A model generated the notes under the pieces. It saw only the letters and a program-made list of their open reading frames with translations, ran no database searches and was not told where the DNA came from. This document shows positions 45,610 through 56,844 of a DNA stretch of 64,000 bases, piece after piece (the first letter of the stretch is position 1; every line of letters begins with the position of its first letter). Location: assembly GCA_003313425.1 (NCBI GenBank), contig NHZP01000018.1, forward strand, positions 310,001 to 374,000, in the 5' to 3' direction. This DNA is from Pseudopyrenochaeta lycopersici (lineage: Eukaryota; Ascomycota; Dothideomycetes; Pleosporales; Pseudopyrenochaetaceae). Both the position numbers and the translations under genes were made by a program.

Positions 45610-46365
45610 GCTGTGGGTGACTCGGAAAGGGTGATGCTATGGGAGAATTGGTGTGGGAAAGCTGACCGGTGTTCGTATGCTGCGTGCCTGGGACGTCGAC
45701 GACGATGGTGGGGCGCGGTTGGTCCGTGAGTTCTCAATCCAGATGCTCCAACTGGGGCGCAAGTTGACCGCAGACCAATGCTCGAGTAGATTGACAAGTG
45801 GGGTGTACACGGAGGATGGGCAAGTAATTGTTAGTACAAGTTTTATTCCATTCAAAGCAACTGTATTCTTGAAGCTCTGTCCGGCTATGTGCTGACCAAG
45901 TTCAATGCACTCGATATTCTCGTCGAGCGAACTGCAAAATAGAACACCAAGTCATACACCAACAGAAGCAATATGCAGCTGGCTGGTTCATTGAAGTAGA
46001 AAACATATAAGAAGTGGCTATGGACCGCGTCAGGCTGGTCTGCACAGAGTTCCCAAAGCGAAAGGTGGCTGTTATTGGAATTTAAACATAGTCTCGCAGG
46101 GACTGTATTCATTTCCTAGCAAACAATCACCTTGCATTATTCAGACATTGTCATGGCATGTCCCTCATCCAGCCGAGCAGATATGCTGTTGAAGAGGCTC
46201 GTGGTCACCCACCCCTGGTGCTGCGTGGTCACCCACCTTCAGCGCTGCGAGTCGCGACTGAGGGGTCGCTAAATTCTTGGCATCCACAATCTCTAAATTC
46301 ATACGACCACCAACTTTCCTTCTGCAGTTGACTTCTAGCACGACAAAGGAGAACAGCCGGTCAAG
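45610..46365. promoter_or_regulatory. Divergent promoter of ARP2 and RPL5
   Basis: 756 bp between the two start codons. A 13-bp direct repeat GTGGTCACCCACC occurs at 46201-46213 and 46225-46237, some 130-165 bases upstream of the RPL5 start; it may serve the ribosomal protein promoter. Confidence 0.5.
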
Positions 46366-47513
46366 ATGCCTTTCGTAAGTATACCATGAATTGCTCGAGC
46401 AATGCCTCCAAATCCCTCATTATGAGGGCCCCGCTTCGACTGCCAGTCGAGTGGAGTCTCTGCGAGTTGCTTCGAATGCGGGTTTGAAGCGCAAATCGCT
46501 GACTCTGGGTCAAGTCCAAACTCCAAAAGAACGACGCGTACTTCTCGCGGTACCAAGTCAAGTACAAGCGCCGCCGCCAGGGCAAGAGTACGTACCTCTG
46601 CGCCATGTTCAGACGGCTTTGTCTAACTCCACACAGCTGATTACTATGCGCGCAAACGGTTGATCACCCAGGCGAAGAACAAGTACAATGCGCCCAAGTA
46701 CCGCCTCGTCGTTCGCTTCACCAACAAGGACATCATCGCCCAGGTTGTCCACTCCGAGATTGGCGGCGACAAGGTCTTCATGGCCGCCTAGTACGTCCCA
46801 CGCCATGGCCCAAGTTCACGTCTGAACATTGACTAACAACGTCCAGCGCCCACGAGTTGAAGGCCTACGGTATCACCCACGGTCTCACCAACTGGTCCTC
46901 CGCCTATGCCACCGGTCTTCTCCTCGCCCGCCGCGTGCTGAAGAAGCTCGAGTTGGACGAGGACTTTGTCGGTGTCGAGGAGGCTGACGGTGAGTTCACG
47001 CTCACCGAGGCTGCCGAGGTCGATGGCGAGGAGCGCCGTCCCTTCAAGGTCTTCTTGGACGTCGGTCTCACCCGTACCTCCACCGGTGCCCGCGTCTTCG
47101 GTGCCATGAAGGGTGCCTCCGATGGTGGTCTCTTCGTCCCCCACTCCGAGAACCGCTTCCCCGGCTACGACATTGAAGGCAAGGAGCTCGACGCCGAGAC
47201 TCTCCGCAAGTACATCTTCGGTGGCCATGTTGCCGAGTACATGGAGACGCTCGCCGATGACGATGAGGAGCGCTACAAGTCCCAGTTCAGCGGTTACATT
47301 GATGACGACATCGAGGCTGACGGTCTTGAGGAGCTGTACCAGGACGCCCACAAGCAGATCCGTGAGGATCCCTGGAAGAAGGGCGATGAAGAGGGCGACA
47401 AGAAGTCCAAGGATGAGTGGAAGGCCGAGTCCAAGAAGTACAGGAGCGCGAAGCTCACCAAGGCCGAGAAGGAGGAGCGTGTCAAGGCCAAGATTGCTGA
47501 GATCACTGGTTAA
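46366..47513 (+). CDS. RPL5: 60S ribosomal protein L5 (uL18)
   Basis: Exons 46366..46374, 46515..46587, 46637..46790 and 46847..47513 give 300 residues. The first coding exon is nine bases (MPF), followed by a 140-bp intron with a CTGAC branch. Joined sequence reads [57 protein letters not shown] and [14 protein letters not shown], matching eukaryotic uL18 throughout. The protein binds 5S rRNA with uL5 and enters the large subunit. Codon use is strongly biased to C-ending codons, as expected for a highly expressed gene. Confidence 0.97.
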
Positions 47514-48399
47514 GCTGTTCTCTCTTCTCTTTCTTCACACTGCATTGGGTCATGACAAAAGCACGGCTTCCGGCGTCTGGGGATGACATGGGGAATGATA
47601 CCTGTATTGACAGGATACTGTACTTAGCCTTTCACGACCTCCAATGAGATGATGAGATGGCATGCCGCAGCTGGCTACCCCCAAGCAAGTGTTTGACCTG
47701 TGCGTTTTGCCTGACACAATTTCCCATTCGTGAAGCGAACAGCACCATGTGACCCAAATGCCTTTCGCCAATCACCAGAGCCACACAGCGCTGGCGTGAG
47801 TTTGACCATGCTTCGCCTCAAAAGGCAAGAAATGGTTATTCTACTTTAGCACTCCAGTCAGCCGGTTCAGCGCAGGCGGTCGGTCAGCTAGTTTCTAGCA
47901 GAGTCGGTCTACAGTCAGCCATTTACTCAGCCCGTAGCGCATCAGCTAGAGAGAGAAAGTGCGGTGGACAGTTCTAGCGAATCGGTAAGACCGTAAATAA
48001 CCCACGCAGTCCATATAACAGTGGAGGAGCCGCAGCCGCAGCCGCAGCCACAAGTGACTGAGGACTTTTGCAGAGGAACTGAATGCTCGGGATCGCTGTC
48101 AAGGTGTGGAGAAGGATTGCCGAAGCACGTAGCCGTCTGGCGTCATCGCATCAACGGCTGATATTGTATGCGCCGAATATCGCACAAAGCAACATTTCTG
48201 TTCTCTTCACTTCCCTCGGGCTTTCGCACGACCAGTCGGACGGTCGAAATCAACATCCGGACCGAATCGTGTCTTGCGAGCCTTTGCCAGCCAGTATTTC
48301 CAATCAGCTTGCGGCGCCCGACTGCCGACCCCGCTGACGAGATCCTCAACTGTGTGACCGCTCGCAACCCCGACGGATGGCAAATCCCCCAAATACACC
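47514..48399. other. Intergenic
   Basis: 886 bp between RPL5 and the Mhp1-like gene. No gene supported. A short GCCGCA-type repeat occurs near 48030-48050. Confidence 0.5.
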
Positions 48400-51300
48400 A
48401 TGACAGCCGTTCAAGTGCCGCCCGATACTGCCTCTGCCATGGAGGACATTCACGGAGTCGATGTATCATGGCTGCATCATTCTACGAGAGGTAAGGCCCG
48501 CTTACGCTGGGGGGCTCCACCCCCCGGCAGTGCGGATCACTGTCGCGGAAGCGTCCCTGACTAACATTTTTATGTCGCAATAGACCATCACCATCGCCAG
48601 CAGGCGCCCTCGTCTCCAGGCCTCACCAGGGATGCGCCACCCAAGACATCGTCGCATGGTGGCCTCCCCGCCAGGCCGCGCCATGACGAGCAGCACGAGT
48701 ACAAACCCGCACCATCACCAGCGCAAGTACCGGCACCGGCCGTGCAAGCGCCAACACCGCCACTTTCTCCTTCTGTTGCAACGACCCCGCCTCAGAAGAC
48801 ACCCGTAAAGCGCCCGGCATTGCTAAGTCGAGGCAGTTCGGAAAAGAACGGCCATGTAGGCCTCACGGCACCAGATTCCAAGGCCAATTCCCGCCGGAAC
48901 TCGTGGATGTCCAGCTTCAGCTCCAAGTTCTCGTCACAGAATTCGCCCGCCCAAACGACCCATGCGCAAGCCCAGGGGTCGCCTGCGACGACCAACGGGG
49001 CCGCAAATACAGCATCATCCGCCAACGGAGCGCTGAACGGTATACAGGCGGCTTCAGGAGGAACCAATGCAGGTCTCGACCCATATGTTCCACAGCAGCC
49101 CAAGGGATCCTTCATATCGAATGCGCTGCGTCGCTTATCTTCGGGGACGCAAGTAGGCACATCTGGCAAAGTCTATCCCAATGGCGGCATGTGTCCACGG
49201 AAGGTCATGAACATTGACCCCAACCGGACGCGATGCTTAGTGCCTGAACTAGACAATAGCAAGCTGCGCAAGGTCTCTTTCTGCGTCGACGTCGAGATTG
49301 CCGGAGGACCCAAGTACAACGACGAAGTCGATGCTGACGACAAAAAGAAGAAAAAGAAGGACAGGAAGCTCAAGGAACGTGGCGAAGGCGAGGCACTGAA
49401 GCATCCCGAGGCTGTGGCTGAAGAGAAGGACAAGGAAGGCGTGGTGTTTGCCGGCCAGGAAAGTGTCAGTAGCGAGAATGAAGCAAATCCAGAGGGAACA
49501 ATGCTAGACGACGAAAAGCAAGAGCCGAGCAGAAAGAAAGAGAAGAAGAAGCGGTCCGAGGCTGAGCGGAAAGAGAGAAAAGAGAAGAAGCGCCGCAAAG
49601 CAGAGGAAAATGGTACCATCCCTCTGGAATTCTCAAGACAAGACGAGCAGGGAAGCGGTGAAGGCGCTCCCGCTGCATCTGGTACAACAACTCCTAGAGC
49701 CCAGGACCGACCAACTGTAGACCCTCTACGCATATACCGAAGATGTTGCCAATTACGCGAATCACCCATTCTCAAACGAATTAGTGACCAGCTGTCAGCC
49801 CCACGCGCGTGCACTCCCGTCCAGCCAGGAGTAGTAACATGTCTAGATCTTACAGGGTCAAGATTGCAGATGGCCGATGTCTTGACACTATCGGACTGGC
49901 TCGCGATTGTTCCTGTGAAGAAACTCTTCCTAGAAGACGCGGATTTAAACGACGAGAAGATCCGCGTCATCCTTGCTGGACTACTGGCCGCAAAACTTCC
50001 GGAAGCTTCCAGGCGCCATGCTGCAGTCAATGGAGAAGCTCCACCTCAAGAAATACAACAGGGACAGACCGCCATCAGGAAACTTGTCCTGAAAAACAAT
50101 CCTAAGATTACATCTGAAGGTTGGAAGCATATTGCTCTGTTCATTTACATGTGCAAATCAATCCTGGCCATCGATGTGTCCATGATTCCGTTTCCAAAAT
50201 GCCGGCCACCGTTGTCTCCCGCGCCAACAGATGGCACACCGGCCCCCGCACCTTCCAAGGACACCAGATCGAGAGATGTTGCGGAAATATTCTCAAAGGC
50301 TATTGCTGAACGGCTCGGCGGATCTGAACTTCAAGAACTTGTCATGGGCGAATGCAATTTGACCGCCTCGGGTATCAGGAAAATTGTCGATGCGAGCATC
50401 ATCAGTGGCATCCAACGCCTGGGGCTTGCAACGAATGATATTGATAGCGAAGGCTTAGAACATGTCCTACATTACATGCGATCTGGAGTCTGTCAGGGCA
50501 TTGACCTTGGCGGCAATGACCTCCGTTCCTGGATGAGTAGCCTGTGCGACAGCCTGAGTCAGAGCAAAGACAGCCACTTATGGGCATTGTGCTTGTCAGA
50601 TACGGGGCTGACTCCCGAATCTCTCAAACCACTGTTTCCTGCCTTAGTTTCCCTCCCATCATTCCGCTTCCTGGACCTCTCACACAACAAAGCTCTTTTC
50701 TCCCATCCGACTACCCTATGTCTTCTGAGGAAATACATGCCCCAGTTCAAAGAGCTGAAGCGAATACACCTGATGGATGTCGACATGAAGCCGGAAGATG
50801 CAATCGCCATTGCGGAGATACTTCCCGATTGTCCGCACATTGCGCACATCAACATCTTAGAAAACCCAGAGATCTCTCGCGTTGCAGTTTCGACGGATGA
50901 AGAAACACAAGAAGAAGCTGCTGCGCTATATGCTTCCCTTACTTTGGCAGCGAAGCTATCGCACTCGCTCATCTGTGTCGACGTTGATGTCCCGGCCCCT
51001 GAGATGGGCGAAGTCGTAAGAGCACTTGCCAAACAGGTTGTTGCGTATTGCCTCCGCAATATCGAATCGATCAACGAAGTCCCCGAGCTTCGCGCAGCCC
51101 CAAAGCAGGTCGAGTTGCCACATATTCTTATGCATCTTGTAGGCCAAGACGATATATACTGCAAAGATACTGATCCCGCGCCACCTGCTCCGGATGATGA
51201 TTACATTGTCGGCGGCACAGGTATTGCCAAGGCCCTCAGCTATTGCTTGTCCCACAAGGCAACAGATTATCGTGGAGTATCTCTCCCTGCAAGCGGCGCG

Positions 51301-52166
51301 AATACTCCTCGAAGTAGGATCGAAGACCCAGAGGAACCAAGCAAGGCAAGGGCCATGTCGAAGAATCTCCTCGAAACCGCACGAAATACGAGGGCAAGGA
51401 TCCAGCCAGCCCTGGCCAGAGAAGCCAAGAGTGGCAATGATATGGGATATCGTACGTTTTCCCGGATCATTCCATGTATCAGTATCAATGAGCTAACATC
51501 AAAACAGGCCGTCTCCTTTTCTTAGACCAAACTCTCCAGGGCATGATACAGCGCTTCGAAGACGAGTATCCGGAAACACGCCTTCAGCCCTCGGATACAG
51601 CTTCTACGCACAGCTCCGTACCCAGCAGCTCGCCACCAACTTCTGCAGTGCCAACACTTGACAACAGTGTAACCGATATCACCAACCCTGAGTCCGACGA
51701 AGACGAACCCCTGACCATCCGCTCTCGTCACAACTCTGATGTGTCCCTTGCATCACGCCACATGTCGCAAGAAGAAGGTCGTCTGCACCGTTTCGGTCAT
51801 CGCGTTCGCACAGGCTTGTTGAATCCCTCTCGCCCCACATCTTCGCACGATGATCAAGCATTCATTTCGGGTACTATGGACGATATCGGCCTGCCTGAGC
51901 ATCTCCGTTCCCTTCGCGAGTACTTTTCAAACTTTAGCGGCGACGAAATGCGGCACATGATTGAGGGCGTTGGCTGGGAAAAGGCCTTCGACTCTGTTAT
52001 CGAGAACGCTGAAGAGTTGAAGAACCTAGAACGCGATGATCCAGCGAGTTTCAAACTCTTCAGGGAGACTCAAATTGCTGCGCTGAAGAACAGGAATCCA
52101 GATATTCTTGGCCCCGATGAGCATGGCGCAAGGAAGAGCGAGGATGATATCGCTGTTGAGGATTAG
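48400..52166 (+). CDS. Mhp1-like cell wall/microtubule-associated LRR protein
   Basis: Exons 48400..48490, 48584..51451 and 51508..52166 encode 1205 residues; introns are 93 bp and 56 bp (CTAAC branches). The N-terminus MEDIHGVDVSWLHH is a conserved start. A Ser/Pro-rich region and a motif block near RKVSFCVDVEIAGGPKYND follow, then a Lys/Glu-rich coiled segment. The middle carries RNase-inhibitor-type leucine-rich repeats (VVTCLDLTGSRLQMADV, LQELVMGECNLTASGI, IQRLGLATNDIDSEGL, FRFLDLSHNKALF). The C-terminal part joins GYR to RLLFLDQTLQGMIQRFEDEY and ends in an acidic region. Filamentous ascomycete annotations call this family Mhp1, a cell wall biogenesis protein; the name is by recall and the function is not evident from sequence. 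Confidence 0.8.
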
Positions 52167-52701
52167 ATTGCAGCCTGAATATGTTTTCGAATGAGGGATG
52201 TAGATGAGTTCTAAGACGGGGGTTTGATTTGATGGATTTTCTTAACGTGATATCCAGCACTACGCTGCATTTTTACTGATGTTTGGAAGATTTGACTGCT
52301 TGGAGCGTTTCCTTGAGTGTATATGCTGCCAGCTCGCAAGGTTGGTCCACAGCCAGGCATGGCATTTCAATTTATAATCTGCATTGATATCCGGATGGGT
52401 CAACATAGCTTGGGCGTCTATCTATATCATTTACAATGACTATTACTGTCTCTACTGGAGGCTTGCTTAATTATTTATCACATTATACCCTATTGCAGTC
52501 AAGTTGTGTGTGCTATGATGCCAGCGAACAATAGGTGATGTCGGCGAAGCGGTGTTATCGATAAAGCTTTTCCCCAAACTGCGAATTGCCGAGGTCCCTT
52601 GGACTTCTACGACTCCGTTATAATAAACGGCTACGATGGCTTGCTACAAACCGCCATGATACCCTGGTAGCTTTTTGAACTCTCTTCCACCATCAGTCAA
52701 A
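52167..52701. other. Intergenic
   Basis: 535 bp; Mhp1-like 3' UTR and promoter of the HAD gene. Nothing else seen. Confidence 0.5.
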
Positions 52702-53651
52702 ATGTCTTCATCACCGAAGCCGCCCAAGGCCATACTCTTCGATATTGGAGGCGTTGTTGTACGTATACATCTGCTACAATTTCACCCCGCCTCTACGAGC
52801 CTCTAGATAACACAGCATTGGGAGCATTGCTAACCCAATCTTTGTTCTAGGTGATTAGCCCTTTCCAAGCGATCCTCGACTATGAGATTGAAAACAAAAT
52901 TCCCATCGGCTACATCAACTACGCGATCCAGAAAGGACCTCACGATACCGGCGCATGGCAGCTTATTGAGCGGGGCGAAGTCGTCCTGAACGATGACTGG
53001 TTCGCATCGTTCAAAAAACAATTATCGAAGCCGGAAGTATGGACCGAGTACCTCCAGAAGCTCGCCAAGCAGCAGAGCGTAGGCGGAGGCCAAGCCGTTG
53101 ACGGAGGGTCCCCAAGCGTCCCCGAGATAGACGCGAAGCGGTTATTCTGGCGCATGATGAAGATCAGCAGAGCCCCAGATCCATATATGTACCCTGCGCT
53201 CCGAAAACTCAAAGAAAGCGGACGCTTCGTCCTCGGCGCCTTCAGCAACAACGTCTCCTTCCCCACCGGCATCCTCGACGACGAAGGCATCCTCTTCACC
53301 AAAGACCTAATCCACGCCCCGGCCCCCAACCCCTACGCCAACGACTCAAAGGACATCACAACCGCCTTCGACATCTTCCTCGGCTCTGCCGTCGTCGGCG
53401 TGCGCAAGCCGGATCCCGCGGCGTACAAGCTGGCGGTCCGCGAGATGGACAAGATCAGCCAGGCGAAGGGCATGGGTCGCGTTACAGCGGAGGACACGCT
53501 GTTTTTGGACGATATTGGGATTAATCTTAAGTTTGCGAAGAAGACGGGTCTGCGGACTATTAAGGTGGATCTGGGGAAGACGAGGGATGCTGTGCTGCAG
53601 TTGGAGAGGGAGGCCGGGATTCAGTTGCTGGATGATAAGGCGAGGTTATAG
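52702..53651 (+). CDS. HAD-superfamily hydrolase (epoxide-hydrolase N-terminal / ACAD10-like phosphatase type)
   Basis: Exons 52702..52758 and 52851..53651 (92-bp intron, GTACGT, GCTAAC, TTCTAG, phase 0) give 285 residues. Motif I is ILFDIGGVVV with the nucleophile D14; the usual second Asp two residues on is Gly, as in this epoxide-hydrolase-N-terminal subfamily. Motif II is LGAFSNN, motif III is the lysine in VGVRKPDPAAYKLA, motif IV is LFLDDIGINLKFAKKTG. The C1-type cap lies after motif I. Relatives hydrolyse small phosphates; substrate unknown. All catalytic motifs are intact. Confidence 0.88.
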
Positions 53652-55880
53652 TTGGGATGCGAGTTGGATGTTTATAGAGTGTTAAAAATGGCTGTGTAGA
53701 TGGGATTGGGTGCAGCTAATCTACTGATGCGGTACTGTGGTATAGATCCTGGGCTGCTGTAGTACAAGAGTCGCCGAACACTAAATCACGCTTGTGGTAT
53801 CTACTCCAAACACATACGCGTCTGGGTCTTCAAGCTTGCACGTGAGATCGGTTGGCAATGCTGCAACGTGATAGACCCAATCAGAAGTATCAAACACATC
53901 TTTTCTGCAAGTAAAGACCGCACATATCTTCTGTTGGCATGAATTTTCTATGGCGTGAGAACGCGTCAAGGGTACATTTCAGCATGTAACTGTTGAAAGA
54001 CACTTGCAGGAAGTTCTTACCGTGCTCTAATTGCAACGGACGATCGCGTAAGCTACTGAATGAACTGACGGAGTTGCATTTTAAATGGCCTTTCTCGCGG
54101 ATTTGGGCTGCGAAATAAAGCGCAATTGTTTAGAATCAAGTCTTGATGTTGGAAATTATGGGCACTCATGCAATATGGGAGCTACGATAAGAGTTGAGTT
54201 AGATAAAGGCATGGACGCAATAGTAAGTAAACTGTTGCTGTTCGCAATGGATCCAGTGGAAGTCAAGAACATTCTTCCACCGAAATATGGACCTTATTGC
54301 AATTTTGAACATACCGATTGAGTAGGCGAAAGGGGGTATACAGTAAAGTGTGATGTGAGATCGAGGTGTTTATTATTGAAATGGACAATCTTGATTCTAG
54401 CACTCGTATACCACGTGTAAAAGTTTGAGCTGCAACTCTCACTGCACGAGAGGATTTCAAATATACACCTAGAGAATAGAGAAAAATGTTCGAGTATGGT
54501 TGTGTGTTTGCCAGAACGTGTGGTACTAAGCTAGAGACGTTAATCCCCCTGATAGCCTAGGAAGATTTGAGGATGACCGGATCCTAGATAGGGTAGTCCT
54601 TCAAACCATGGCATGTTGCGTCTCCTTACCACCTATTTTGAGGAACTCGTAAAGGGAGAACGGCAGGGAGAAGATGACTTGAGGATTTCATGTTGAACGA
54701 GCAATGAAGCCTGAGACTTAGGGCGACAAGAACGGAATGAGTGGCAGCTTACTCTTAGCACGACAGATTCGTTTAATTACTCTGAGTTGATTTAAGCCTG
54801 TGTAGCGGAGATGGTTCCAAGATGATTTTCACCACGCAAGTGGTAAAGATGAACAAAATTTGCGTTCAAGATGACTTTCAGACGTAGAAAACTAAAACTT
54901 TGGAAGCCTGTACTCTAATTCAAACTGAAGGACTTTGAATGCTCCTGAATGATACTTCCAAATCGCAATCTTAATCCGCCTTCAACCGTAACAATGCTTT
55001 AAACAACATTTTAAGTCGTCGTTTGCCTGGATGTCTTCTAGATGCCTCTAAACTGCATTTCACTTAAACGGAGCGCGGCAGTCCGAGGATAGTATTGCGG
55101 CGATCCGCTCCACAACGACTTAGTGATCTGTGGCGGTGCTCGAGAAGGATAAGGCTGAAGTAAATACGGCCGAGCTTTGTCTTCAGCACGCCACCAGCCT
55201 TGCAAAGCGTCATGCAGGCAAGTATTCCTCCATTCCTTGGCAAGTGAGGCTGACTGCAGTTACGAAGTGGCTCGTAAAGGATGGAAGCTTAATGCACATA
55301 AGATATATGGAAATGCAGGACAGTCTATTTCTTGTAGATCCACCCGCTTCTAGATCACGTAAGATACATTTTCTTTTATTCAACCAATATACAAATTAGA
55401 ATGTTGGAATGTGCGACGAATATGTGCAAGAGCATCATATGGGCAAGCATGGAAGCCACTCTGGGCATTGAAGAGCCTGATTTGCAGGGCTATTGAACGT
55501 TCTGTTGCAACAGTATACCAAACGACCGTTGTGTTATAGTTGCTATAGGTGCTTTTCCCTTACGAAGTGGAGGTGTGTGATGGGTCTCATCACCAGAGTA
55601 TTGTTTCCCCCGCGCCAAGAGCTGACTTCCACGCACAACGTGGTCACCAATCCTCAAAGGGCCTCCACGAAGACTTGTATGGCTTATGGCATGCATCGGT
55701 AGCATTTTTTACCGAATAATTCCTTTTTTATGAACCTGTACCACTGCTATGCGCCATTCAACCACGCGTCGGCTTGCGATACATCGGATGCGCTGCCATA
55801 AACTGGCGCTCAACAGTGTGACTGCAACGATTCGCAAATGGTCACGCACCGAAAAACTCGCATAGTTTTACACGAAGTCT
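53652..55880. other. Gene-poor stretch, no gene supported
   Basis: About 2.2 kb with only short frames. A minus-strand frame at 53781-53969 has four cysteines (CQQKIC, FTCRK, LTCKL) but no signal peptide or start exon. A plus-strand frame at 55130-55399 reads as amphipathic helix but matches nothing I know. Confidence 0.45.
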
Positions 55881-56230
55881 GTGCGGTATCAATTAGGAAC
55901 CATAAAACCAGATGTTTTACGCAAACTGATGTCTAAAATCTTTGGACCAACATGTGACAAGGAGACTAATGGACAGACTTCCCGAAACTCTTCTGTACAC
56001 CGAGCGCTTCACCGCCAAGATCAAAGATTTTGGTTTGAGTACTCCCTAAAGTGTCGAGAAAGCCGGGACCCAGTGTTCACTACCGGTCACTAATTTGTCA
56101 CCAGGTACTCCAGGCTCCACCAAGGTGGAAATATCGCTGTATTTGCAGGCTAAAGACCTGGAGCATATCCATATTTGTTTGACACAGTGCAACAGGAGAC
56201 CTACAGTTTTCTATGGCTAATCCTTTCGTA
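55881..56230 (+). pseudogene. Possible protein kinase relic
   Basis: A short plus-strand frame from about 55970 reads LPETLLYTERFTAKIKDFGL before a stop. It resembles the kinase magnesium loop (AKIxDFGLS). Further on, other frames read SPGTPGSTKVE and ETYSFLWLIL, loosely like the activation segment (GTPxxxAPE) and helix F (DxYSFG) of fungal kinase-like proteins. The pieces are in different frames with stops between them. A later piece, NPAPEAIKRLVQNGLCP near 56320, may belong to the same decayed gene. Evidence is fragmentary. Confidence 0.3.
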
Positions 56231-56844
56231 AGTACCTTCTGGCCTATCAACTACTAGCCATTTGGTCGAGTCCTGCACGTTCTAGAATTCATCCAAAGGG
56301 GTGACTACAGGGATCGGCTAATCCTGCGCCGGAAGCAATCAAAAGACTTGTTCAGAATGGCCTCTGTCCAATTGAATATTTTGCATTTCAGTGCGCATCG
56401 TAGTTCACGCTCTCGAGATGCTCGTGGGGTTTAAGAATTGCACTAGCCAAGCCGCCAAGAACGGATATATGCAGGTGAGCTAGTTTTGTACCCTGACAAC
56501 CTTCGTCGTTTCATCTTGCTGTTCACACCGTTGTTTCTGATTCGCTCGGTTCTCGCCCGACATGGGAGCATCTAGGCCCTTCCCCTCCAGATTGAGCAAG
56601 TTTCCCAAGTGAAAACGGTTCGATATGGCGGGGGGTAGATACTATGTCACCGCGAACCTGAGCACGTTTACCGCCAGGAGGTGCTACTTGAGCACAATGG
56701 CGTAAAAAAAAGTCACACCTTCTTTTCCTAAGGAAGTCTGGAACAGACCCAGCAGTCTGGCACAGGTATATAGCAATTGTGGACAGCACCGCACTTTGGC
56801 AATGACAATCACCTGGACTTTCGTTCGTCAGTGACACAGCAATC

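Noticed and set aside
48030..48052. GCCGCA repeat as a microsatellite of interest
   Set aside because: Only a few units; ordinary low complexity.
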